Position numbers and translations under genes: made by a program. The notes under the pieces are model-generated. The model was not told where the DNA came from. It searched no databases and saw nothing but the letters and a program-made list of their open reading frames with translations. A stretch of 21,647 nt of DNA. Source: Zeimonas sp041678445 (GTDB lineage: Bacteria > Pseudomonadota > Gammaproteobacteria > Burkholderiales > Burkholderiaceae_E). The stretch covers positions 1 through 21,647 of the forward strand of contig JBAYOD010000025.1 in assembly GCA_041678445.1 (NCBI GenBank). Direction: 5' to 3'. Shown here in pieces: positions 6,514-13,163 of the stretch; position 1 is the first letter of the stretch; every line of letters starts with the position of its first letter.

Positions 6514-8213
6514 CACAGCACCGCCTCGCGATCGATGTGCATCCGGGCTCCAGTGTCCAGACGGACGGCCAGGTGCGTTCGCCACGCCTCGTCGGTGTCG
6601 GGATGGTCGCGCCGCTGATGAGCCCCGCGGCTTTCAGTGCGCGCCAGCGCCGAAGCAGCGATCGCCCGCGCCACCCGGGTCATTCCCAGTGCGGCAAAGG
6701 CATCGACCCGCCGGAGGTCGGTATCGGCGCGAGCGTCACACACGAGTTGACTGGCCAGCTCGTCGAGCGCATCGATGGCCGATTGCAGTCCCGCTGCACT
6801 GCGATGGATCCCGACACATTCGGCCATCGTCCGGCGAATGCGCGTCTGCGCATCACGAGGATCCAGTTCACCGCGCGCATGCCCAACCGAGGCGAGCGCG
6901 CTGAAGGCGGCGTGCACGACACGGTGCAGGTCGCCGGAATCCACCGCCGGCTCGGCCGCCGCCGCGGCCCCTGCCACATCGCCGAATACCAAGGCATCGG
7001 CGCCACCGTTACCGGCGATACGACTCGCGCCGTGCACTCCCCCGGCAGCCTCGCCCGCCGCATAAAGACCGGCAACCGGAGTCGCCGCGTCCGGGTCGAT
7101 CCACAGCCCGCCCATCTGGCTGTGCGCTGCCGGCCGGACCGGCACACGCAGTCGAGTCGGATCCAGGCCAGCGTTACGCAGGCGCTTGCAGTGCCGGACA
7201 TAACCCTCGACGACTGCCGCCGGCACACGGGTGGCGTCGTAAAGCACACCGCCACCAACGCCACGACCTTCGTCGATTTCCTGCTGAATGCACAGCGACA
7301 GCCTGGCTTTCTCGATGCGGCGCTCACCCCATTCAGGGTTGTACCGGAACATGAACCGCTCGCCCCGGCCGTTGAGAAGCCAGGCCCCCTCTGCCAGCAT
7401 GGAGGTCGGCAGCTCCAGTGCGCGCAGCGATTCCGGTTCGAACGTGCACAACGGTTCGAACTGCACGAACTCCATATCGACGAGCGGCGCGCCAGCTTCG
7501 AGACCCAGCGCATAGGACGAAGCCGTTACATCGCCCGGATACGTGCTGTCGTCATAAAGCTGACCGATCCCTCCCAGCGCCATCACGACCGCATTCGCCC
7601 GTACGACCTGCCAGCGCTCGCCGGCCTGGCTGCGCAACAGCGCACCGCAGACGCGCCGTTCGTCGAAGAGCAGCCGGACTGCACGGTGGCCCGACAGCAT
7701 GATCACCCCGAGTTCGCGCGCACGGGCCGACAACGCCGGCAAGGCCTGTGCCCCGAGTCCCTCGGGATGGTAGACCGAACGCGCATACCAGTTTCCGGAC
7801 AATTGCCGCTGGCAGAAGCGATCGTCGGCGCGCGCCATCGGCGCGCCGAGGCCGGCCAGTTCCCGGACTGCACCGACCGCCTTCCCGGTCAGCACTTCGA
7901 CCAGCCGCCGATCCGATAGCCCACAGCCCCCGGCGATCACATCCGCCGCGTACTGCTCCGGCGTATCGTCCGGATCGGCGTGTGCGAACGGTGCATTGCA
8001 ACCGATGATGAACGGTGAAGCCCCTCGCCCCGTGTAAGCCAGCACGACATTGCGGCCCAGCGTCCGGGCGCGCACGGCCGCACGAAGCCCCGCCATGCCG
8101 GCACCGAGCACCAGCACGTCGGTCTGCAAGACACTAGCGCCGGCGCAGGCAGCCTCGACCCAGTGGCGGGCGACGTCGTCCGATGCCCGGCGTGTAATCT
8201 GTTCGCTCGTCAT
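6513..8213 (-). CDS. FAD-dependent oxidoreductase, fumarate reductase/succinate dehydrogenase flavoprotein-like
   Basis: 566 aa. It belongs to the FrdA/SdhA/NadB/AprA superfamily of flavoproteins, which oxidise or reduce carbon-carbon single and double bonds of carboxylic acids. The dinucleotide-binding motif is TDVLVLGAGMAGLRAAVRA (31-49). The substrate/FAD region contains AAHSQMGGLWIDPD (362-375) and GLYAAGEAAGGVHGASRIAG (382-401) with NGGADALVFG after it. The C-terminal helical domain has IRRTMAECVGIHR (459-471) and ALARTESRGAHQRRDHP (522-538), both typical. There is no iron-sulphur or membrane-anchor subunit next to it and no signal peptide, so it appears to be a soluble single-subunit enzyme. 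The ATG at 8213 is chosen because upstream in-frame codons have no domain and lie antisense to the HAD gene. No Shine-Dalgarno is present; the inferred promoter puts the transcription start within about two bases, suggesting leaderless translation. First gene of the cluster. Confidence 0.92.
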   Translation of the reverse strand: MTSEQITRRASDDVARHWVEAACAGASVLQTDVLVLGAGMAGLRAAVRARTLGRNVVLAYTGRGASPFIIGCNAPFAHADPDDTPEQYAADVIAGGCGLSDRRLVEVLTGKAVGAVRELAGLGAPMARADDRFCQRQLSGNWYARSVYHPEGLGAQALPALSARARELGVIMLSGHRAVRLLFDERRVCGALLRSQAGERWQVVRANAVVMALGGIGQLYDDSTYPGDVTASSYALGLEAGAPLVDMEFVQFEPLCTFEPESLRALELPTSMLAEGAWLLNGRGERFMFRYNPEWGERRIEKARLSLCIQQEIDEGRGVGGGVLYDATRVPAAVVEGYVRHCKRLRNAGLDPTRLRVPVRPAAHSQMGGLWIDPDAATPVAGLYAAGEAAGGVHGASRIAGNGGADALVFGDVAGAAAAAEPAVDSGDLHRVVHAAFSALASVGHARGELDPRDAQTRIRRTMAECVGIHRSAAGLQSAIDALDELASQLVCDARADTDLRRVDAFAALGMTRVARAIAASALARTESRGAHQRRDHPDTDEAWRTHLAVRLDTGARMHIDREAVL

Positions 8214-8221
8214 GACGGCGC

Positions 8222-8251
8222 AGTCTGGCAACCGTCGATGATCAGGTCCAA
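8222..8251 (-). promoter_or_regulatory. Predicted promoter of the flavoprotein-led catabolic operon
   Basis: Read on the minus strand: TTGGAC (-35, plus-strand 8246-8251), an 18-base spacer, then CAGACT (-10-like, plus-strand 8222-8227; 3 of 6 matches). Transcription would begin near 8215, only about 2 bases before the ATG at 8213. The -10 is poor alone. Support comes from matching element order and spacing in front of the Bug gene. Confidence 0.5.
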
Positions 8252-8271
8252 TGCTTTGCGCAGGCGCGATC

Positions 8272-8288
8272 GATGCCCTGGCAGCATC
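8272..8288 (-). promoter_or_regulatory. Putative LysR binding site upstream of the flavoprotein gene
   Basis: A perfect dyad GATGC-N7-GCATC with a T-N11-A core, 13 of 17 bases identical to the site at 2696-2712. It lies exactly 20 bases from TTGGAC, as does the other site, and is centred about 65 bases before the inferred transcription start. It also lies about 40 bases before the divergent HAD gene, which it might influence. Confidence 0.6.
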
Positions 8289-8328
8289 ACTGATCCCTCG
8301 CGCTTGACGCTTGAAGTAGACTGGCCCG

Positions 8329-9051
8329 ATGCCGCCTTCGATACCACCGCGCGCCATCACCCTCGATCTCGACGATACGCTCTGGCCGGTCGGCCCCACC
8401 CTGGTCGAGGCCGAAACGACACTGGCCGGCTGGCTGCGCGAGCATGCCCCGCGCACGGCGGCAAGCTACGATGCCGAGGTGCGTGCATCGATCCGGCGCC
8501 GGCTGCTCCAGGCCCATCCGGAGCACAATCACGACCTGAGTTTCCTGCGGCGCGAGGGCCTGCGGCTGGCGATTCACGAAGCCGGTGAAGACCCGGCGCT
8601 GGCCGACGACGGTTTCGAGGTCTTTCTGGCGGCCCGCCAGCGAGTCGGCTTCTTCGACGATGTGCTGCCGGTACTCGAGCACTGGTCGCGCCGTTACCCG
8701 TTGGTGGCGGTGAGCAACGGCAATGCCGACATCGAGCGGGTCGGGCTGGCGCGCTTCTTCACGGCATCTGTCAGCGCCCACGAAATCGGCTTCGCAAAAC
8801 CGGACCCCCGGATCTTCCTCGCGGCCTGCAAGCTGACCGGCATCGAGCCGCAGCAGGTCCTGCATCTGGGGGACGACCCGCAGGCCGACATCCTCGGCGC
8901 ACGCGAGGCGGGCCTGCAGGCTGCCTGGGTCTGCCGGCCCGAGATCGTCCATCGTCACCCGCCGCAGACACTGGCGCCAGAGGTCGGCCCGCGCTTCGAC
9001 AGCCTGCGGGACGTCGCGGCCTGGCTCGACGGAGCGGCTCCCGGGGCCTGA
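8329..9051 (+). CDS. HAD family hydrolase (HAD-IA, YjjG/phosphatase-like)
   Basis: 240 aa, a complete haloacid dehalogenase-superfamily phosphatase. All four motifs are visible: motif I ITLDLDDTLWP (10-20) with the nucleophile Asp13 and acid/base Asp15; motif II VAVSNGNADI (127-136) with Ser129; motif III Lys157 in GFAKPDP; motif IV HLGDDPQADILGA (179-191) with metal-binding Asp182/Asp183. The long helical insert between motifs I and II (about residues 25-115) is a C1-type cap. The family mostly dephosphorylates small phosphorylated metabolites such as nucleotides or sugar phosphates; the substrate here is unknown. The DxDDTLWP wording fits HAD-IA members common in proteobacteria. It is divergent from the flavoprotein operon, with 115 bases between the two starts. 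No Shine-Dalgarno is obvious. Its link to the catabolic cluster is uncertain. Confidence 0.92.
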   Translation: MPPSIPPRAITLDLDDTLWPVGPTLVEAETTLAGWLREHAPRTAASYDAEVRASIRRRLLQAHPEHNHDLSFLRREGLRLAIHEAGEDPALADDGFEVFLAARQRVGFFDDVLPVLEHWSRRYPLVAVSNGNADIERVGLARFFTASVSAHEIGFAKPDPRIFLAACKLTGIEPQQVLHLGDDPQADILGAREAGLQAAWVCRPEIVHRHPPQTLAPEVGPRFDSLRDVAAWLDGAAPGA

Positions 9052-9087
9052 GAGATCGACCTGAGCGATCGACCCGAGCGATCGACC
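9052..9087 (+). repeat. Three short direct repeats after the HAD gene
   Basis: Units GAGATCGACCT (9052-9062), GAGCGATCGACCC (9063-9075) and GAGCGATCGACC (9076-9087) follow each other directly after the HAD stop. The last two each contain the palindrome CGATCG. Function unknown; they lie just before the paired palindromes of the GntR upstream region. Confidence 0.6.
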
Positions 9088-9126
9088 ATTCCCGCTTCGG
9101 AAATGCTCATCCCTGCTTCGGAAATG
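9087..9126 (+). promoter_or_regulatory. Tandem palindromic operator-like sites upstream of the GntR gene
   Basis: Two 19-base copies, 9087-9105 and 9108-9126, match at 17 of 19 positions and are spaced 21 bases start to start, two helical turns. Copy 1 is an imperfect palindrome of form CATTcCCG-CTT-CGGaAATG; copy 2 keeps the right arm and loses one or two bases of symmetry in the left. They are followed at once by a possible extended -10 (TG-N-TATATC, 9125-9133). Placement 42-81 bases before the ATG fits binding sites for the adjacent regulator, probably autoregulation. This role is inference. Confidence 0.55.
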
Positions 9127-9167
9127 GTATATCGGAGGCGTCCAAACAATAGTATCGTCGCTCCCAG

Positions 9168-9929
9168 ATGAACCGCCCGACCGCCACTTTGCCCCCCACC
9201 GGCACCCGCACGCCGGCGCGGAATCCCGTCGTCGCCGGCGGCACGAGCGTGAAGCCTGCCCCGGGTCCGCGGCTGGATCCGGTCGGGCTCCACCGCATCC
9301 TGCGCGACGACATCCTGCGCGGGCGGCTGGCGCCGGGCACCCGGCTCGGCGTTCGCGAACTGGCGCGCCGCTACGAGGCGGGCCCGATCCCGTTGCGCGA
9401 GGTGCTCAACCGCCTGCACGCGGAACGGCTGGTGCTGCACGAAGCCCGCCGCGGCTTCTTCGTCGGCGAGATCAGCGCCGCCGACATCGTCGACCTGACC
9501 CTCACCCGGATCTGGCTGTACACGGGCGCGCTGGAACGCTCGATCGAGGTCGGCGGCGCCGACTGGGAAGAAGGCATCGTGCTGGCCTACTACCGGTTGG
9601 ACAAATCCGTCCGGCAGGCCGACCCGACCCCCGCCACCGAACAAGGCGAGTGCCTGGACCCGCATCGCGCCTTCCATACCGCCTTGATCGCCGGCTGCGG
9701 CAGCCAGCGCACGATCGAACTGTCCGAACGCCTGTTCGACGAAGCCGAGCGCTACCGCCACCTGTCCCGACTGAGCGCACCGCTGCCCGAGGCACACAAT
9801 GACCACCGGCACATCATGGATGCCGCCCTGGGGCGCCGCGCCGACGAAGCCGTCGACGCGCTGCGCCGTCACCTGAACCGGACCCGCGACGCAGTCCTCC
9901 AGTACCTGAGCGCGGCAGACAAGTCGTGA
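9168..9929 (+). CDS. GntR family transcriptional regulator, FCD (FadR) type
   Basis: 253 aa. The N-terminal winged helix-turn-helix spans about 38-100: LHRILRDDILRGRLAPGTRLG (41-61), VRELARRYEAGPIPLREVLNRL (62-83), and the wing RLVLHEARRGFFVGE (87-101). The C-terminal FCD all-helical ligand domain contains DPHRAFHTALIAGC and NDHRHIMDAALGRRADEAVDALRRHL, carrying the Asp/His residues that usually bind a metal and a carboxylate ligand. An unusual 35-residue Pro/Thr-rich N-terminal extension precedes the DNA-binding domain; no good internal start codon precedes the domain, so the ATG at 9168 is kept, though a later start is possible. It is followed 34 bases later by an MFS transporter gene in the same direction, which it probably controls. 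Two tandem palindromes upstream suggest autoregulation. Confidence 0.92.
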   Translation: MNRPTATLPPTGTRTPARNPVVAGGTSVKPAPGPRLDPVGLHRILRDDILRGRLAPGTRLGVRELARRYEAGPIPLREVLNRLHAERLVLHEARRGFFVGEISAADIVDLTLTRIWLYTGALERSIEVGGADWEEGIVLAYYRLDKSVRQADPTPATEQGECLDPHRAFHTALIAGCGSQRTIELSERLFDEAERYRHLSRLSAPLPEAHNDHRHIMDAALGRRADEAVDALRRHLNRTRDAVLQYLSAADKS

Positions 9930-9963
9930 AAGCTACCGGAACCACGATCGGCTGAACCGACCC

Positions 9964-11241
9964 ATGCCGGAAACCGGGCGCCCCACCGAAGCTGAAATCC
10001 TGACCCCCGAACCCCAACCGCCGGCCTCCGCGCCGTCCGAGCGGGTGCTCTGGACGATGCTGCTCGCGCTGACGGCCACCTTCGGCCTGAGTCAGGCCTA
10101 TCGCACCGTGGCCGCGATCATGGGGCCGCCGCTGCAGCACGGCTTCGACCTGTCGCCGCAGCAGTTGGGAAGTTTCGCTGCGATCTTCCACTTCGCGTTC
10201 GGCGGCCTGCAACTGCTGATGGGGATCGGCGTCGACACCGTCGGTGTGCGGCGCACTGTGCTGATGGCTTTTCCGCTGACGATCGCCGGCGCGCTGCTGT
10301 CGTGCTTCGCGCCGGGCTTCGGCTGGCTGCTGCTGGGCCAGGCGTTGATCGGCATCGGTTGCGCGCCGGCCTTCCTGGCCTGCACGGTGTTCATCGCCCG
10401 CCGCTATCCGGCCGAGCGCTTTGCGGCAGTGTCGGGCAACGTGCTGGCGATCGGCGGCATCGGTATGCTGATGACGGGCACGCCCCTGGCCTGGCTGATC
10501 GAGACCACTTCGTGGCGGGTCGGCTTTGCGGTGCTGGCCGGACTCTCGGCGCTCGCCTGGCTGGCGGTGCTGCGGCGGGTGCACGAGCCCGCCGGTGCCA
10601 GCCCGGGCCGGATGACCGGCGAAACCCTGGCCAGCGCCCTGCACGGCTTCGCACGGCTGTTCACGCTGCCGCACACCTGGAGCATCCTGGCGCTGGGCGC
10701 GGTCAGCTATGCCGCCTTCGTGTCGCTGCGCGGCCTCTGGCTGGGGCCGGTGCTGGTCGAACGCCACGGCTTCTCGCTGGTGGCCGCCGGCCACGTCGCC
10801 TTCGTCACGACCCTGGTAGCCCTGGCCGGCACGGTGATCTTCGGCCGACTCGACCCCGGCCCGGCACTGCGGCGCCGGCGCATCGTGGCCTGCGCATTGC
10901 TGTACGCCGGCTGCTTCGCGCTGATGGCGGCCAACCTGGGGCCGGTCACCGACATCGCCGCCGCCCACGTGCTGTCGCTGCTCGGCGGCTTCATCGTGCT
11001 CCAGTACAGTGATGTCCATGCCAGCTACCCGCCCGAGCTGACCGGCCGCGCGCTGTCGCTGTTCACGATGTCGATGTTCCTGGGCGTTGCGCTGATGCAG
11101 TGGCTGACCGGCGCCACGGCGTCGTTCGCCGCCCGTGCCGGCTGGCCGGTCTACGACACGGTCTTCGTCACGATCACGGTGATGGTCCTCGCCGGCACTG
11201 CAGCTTTCCGCTGGCTGCCACAGCCGCGGCAGATGAAGTAA
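9964..11241 (+). CDS. Major facilitator superfamily transporter
   Basis: 425 aa with about twelve hydrophobic membrane segments in two halves separated by a polar loop near residues 205-220, the MFS layout. The cytoplasmic N-terminus is about 25 residues of Pro/Glu-rich sequence. The first helix runs WTMLLALTATFGLSQAYRTV, followed by a family-typical loop 2-3 region GIGVDTVGVRRTVL corresponding to the G-x3-D-x2-G-x-R-R motif A. Clear later segments include WSILALGAVSYAAFVSL, VAFVTTLVALAGTVIFG and FVTITVMVLAGTAAF. It resembles the nitrate/organic-anion type permeases found beside GntR regulators in Burkholderiales, but the substrate cannot be assigned. It lies 34 bases after the GntR gene and is likely cotranscribed with it. 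The adjacent NERD-helicase gene starts 42 bases downstream. Confidence 0.92.
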   Translation: MPETGRPTEAEILTPEPQPPASAPSERVLWTMLLALTATFGLSQAYRTVAAIMGPPLQHGFDLSPQQLGSFAAIFHFAFGGLQLLMGIGVDTVGVRRTVLMAFPLTIAGALLSCFAPGFGWLLLGQALIGIGCAPAFLACTVFIARRYPAERFAAVSGNVLAIGGIGMLMTGTPLAWLIETTSWRVGFAVLAGLSALAWLAVLRRVHEPAGASPGRMTGETLASALHGFARLFTLPHTWSILALGAVSYAAFVSLRGLWLGPVLVERHGFSLVAAGHVAFVTTLVALAGTVIFGRLDPGPALRRRRIVACALLYAGCFALMAANLGPVTDIAAAHVLSLLGGFIVLQYSDVHASYPPELTGRALSLFTMSMFLGVALMQWLTGATASFAARAGWPVYDTVFVTITVMVLAGTAAFRWLPQPRQMK

Positions 11242-11242
11242 G

Positions 11243-11274
11243 ACCGCAACCGAGGAAGCGAAACCGCAGCCGAG
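11243..11274 (+). repeat. Short direct repeat between MFS and helicase genes
   Basis: ACCGCAACCGAG (11243-11254) and ACCGCAGCCGAG (11263-11274), 11 of 12 identical with a 20-base period, fill most of the 41-base gap. No function is evident. Confidence 0.5.
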
Positions 11275-11282
11275 TTCAAGCC

Positions 11283-13100
11283 ATGGCCCGCCTCATCCCC
11301 TCCGACCTCGACGCCTCGCTGGCCCGCGGCCAGGCGCAGCGCGAAATCGAGACGCTGCGCCTGCTCGAGCAGGCGCTGCCCGATGACTACACGGTCTTTC
11401 ACGGGGTCGACTGGACGCAGGCCGATACCGACACGGCGTTCTATGGCGAGATCGACTTCGTGGTGGTGAACCGGCTGGGCCGGGCGATCGCGATCGAGCA
11501 GAAGAATGGCGAGGTCGCGCTGCGCGGCGGACATCTCGTCAAGCACTACGCGAGCGGGCCGAAGTCGATCGATACGCAGATCGCGCGCAATCTGCGCGGC
11601 CTGCACAACGCGTTCTCGCGGCGCCACCCCGAGGGCGGCCGGCTCGACCTCGACCACCTGCTCTATCTGCCCGACATGGTGCTCTCCGGCGCGCTGCCGG
11701 CTTCGGTCGATCCATCACGGGTGGTCGATGCCGGCGGCACGGTGTCGCTGCCGAAGCGGCTCGAACAACTGTTCGCCGAACGCGACGCCCCGAGCGGTGC
11801 GCGCAGCGCCGGTTCGGCGCCGGCCGATGCGATGACCGTGCACGACTTCCTGTCGAGCCGGCTCAAGGTGATGCCGAGCGTCGATGTCGTGTCGCGCCAG
11901 GCCCGCGACCATTCGATCCGGCTGGCCGGCGGCCTCGCGACCTGGGCCGGTCGGCTGTCGATGGCGCCGTTCCGGTTGCGGGTGCGCGGCACGGCCGGTT
12001 CGGGCAAGACCCAGCTGGCGCTGGCCGAATTGCAGGCCGCTGCCGCGGCCGGTCGCACCGCTCTCTATCTGTGCTTCAACCGGCCGCTGGCCGATGCGAT
12101 GCGCGCGGCCGCGCCGCGCGGGGCTGCCGAATGCATGAGCTTTCACGAGCTTGGCGACTGGGTGCTCAGGCAGCAGGGTGAAACGCTGGACTATGCGCAG
12201 CCCGATGCCTTCGAGCGCCTGGCCGACGCCGTGGTCGAGGCGAGCCGTTCGCAGGGCGGCCTCGGCGGATCGCTGGACCTGCTGGTGGTCGATGAGGGAC
12301 AGGACTTCGAGCCACGCTGGGCCGAGGCGCTCGAACGACTGGTGGCGCCGGACGGGCGCATGCTGTGGCTGGAGGATCCGTCGCAGAACCTGTACCGGCG
12401 CGAGCCGGCCGAGCTACCTGGCTGGGTGACGCTGGAGTCACCGGTCAACTATCGTTCGCCGCACCAGATCGTGGCGCTGATCAATGCGCTCGGGCTCGTC
12501 GACCGCGAGATCGAAGCGGGCGGTCCGGTGCAGGGTTTCGGTTTCGACATCCTGTACACCTATCCGGACGCCGACACCCGGTTGGCCGCTCCACCCGACG
12601 ATGACGAGTCGGAGGACCCGGGCGGCCTCACCGGCCTCGAGCGCTGCCGCACCATCGCCGAACCGCGCCGCGATCGGCCGGCCGGACAGCCATCGGCGCT
12701 TCCGTCGCTGCACGAGCAGACCGCGGCCGCCGTCCGGGAGTTTCGCGCCGAAGGTCATGCGCCGGCCGACATCGCGGTGATCGGCTGGCATGGCCTCGCA
12801 CGTTCACGGCTGACCACGGCCGACGAGATCGACGGACTGGCCACCCGTCGTTTCACCGGCCGCTACGATGCCGGCGGCCGGCCGGTGTTCAGCGCGGGCG
12901 AGCTGCAGCTCGAGACCCTGTTCCGCTTCAAGGGCCAGGCCGCCGACTGCGTCGTGGTCACCGAAATCGACTTCGACGCATGGTCGGACGAGGTCCGGCG
13001 GCGCCTGTTCGTGGCGCTGACCCGGGCACGGCTCAAGCTTGCGCTGGTGGCTTCGGAACGGGCCACCGCGGCGATCGAGGCGCGACTGGACGGCCGCTGA
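11283..13100 (+). CDS. NERD nuclease domain plus UvrD/Rep-like superfamily 1 helicase
   Basis: 605 aa, two domains. Residues about 15-125 form a NERD-type PD-(D/E)xK nuclease: GEIDFVVVNRLG (55-66) with Asp58, and AIAIEQKNG (68-76) with the Glu72-x-Lys74 pair. Residues about 205-600 are a superfamily 1 helicase/ATPase: Walker A GTAGSGKT (236-243), FNRPLA motif Ia (265-270), Walker B VVDEGQD (335-341), motif III LEDPSQ (363-368), NYRSPHQIV (389-397) with motif IV Arg391, motif V FRFKGQAADCVVV (547-559), and motif VI VALTRAR (577-583). A low-complexity acidic stretch (APPDDDESEDPGG, 436-448) divides the two RecA-like lobes. The start is ATG 11283; the frame is open further upstream inside the MFS gene, but the NERD domain begins here. 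Function is unknown: DNA repair or anti-phage defence are both plausible. It stands alone between metabolic and efflux genes. Confidence 0.9.
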   Translation: MARLIPSDLDASLARGQAQREIETLRLLEQALPDDYTVFHGVDWTQADTDTAFYGEIDFVVVNRLGRAIAIEQKNGEVALRGGHLVKHYASGPKSIDTQIARNLRGLHNAFSRRHPEGGRLDLDHLLYLPDMVLSGALPASVDPSRVVDAGGTVSLPKRLEQLFAERDAPSGARSAGSAPADAMTVHDFLSSRLKVMPSVDVVSRQARDHSIRLAGGLATWAGRLSMAPFRLRVRGTAGSGKTQLALAELQAAAAAGRTALYLCFNRPLADAMRAAAPRGAAECMSFHELGDWVLRQQGETLDYAQPDAFERLADAVVEASRSQGGLGGSLDLLVVDEGQDFEPRWAEALERLVAPDGRMLWLEDPSQNLYRREPAELPGWVTLESPVNYRSPHQIVALINALGLVDREIEAGGPVQGFGFDILYTYPDADTRLAAPPDDDESEDPGGLTGLERCRTIAEPRRDRPAGQPSALPSLHEQTAAAVREFRAEGHAPADIAVIGWHGLARSRLTTADEIDGLATRRFTGRYDAGGRPVFSAGELQLETLFRFKGQAADCVVVTEIDFDAWSDEVRRRLFVALTRARLKLALVASERATAAIEARLDGR

Positions 13101-13103
13101 CAC

Positions 13104-13154
13104 CGCGCGTCGAGGCGCCGTACAGATCGACGCGCGCAAGCCGGTCGACGCGCG
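13104..13154. terminator. Inverted repeat with duplicated arm between convergent genes
   Basis: CGCGCGTCGA (13104-13113) is perfectly complementary to TCGACGCGCG at 13127-13136 (13-base loop), and the same arm recurs at 13145-13154. It fills the gap between the convergent helicase and ABC permease genes, where a bidirectional terminator is expected. There is no run of T, so intrinsic termination is uncertain. Confidence 0.45.
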
Positions 13155-13163
13155 CCCCCTCGA

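Noticed and set aside
5320..6618. 432-codon plus-strand open frame opposite the CoA-transferase
   Set aside because: No domain is recognisable; the minus-strand product has all CaiB motifs.
8304..8320. TTGACG before the HAD gene as its -35 box
   Set aside because: Too close to the ATG at 8329 to leave room for a -10 and start site.
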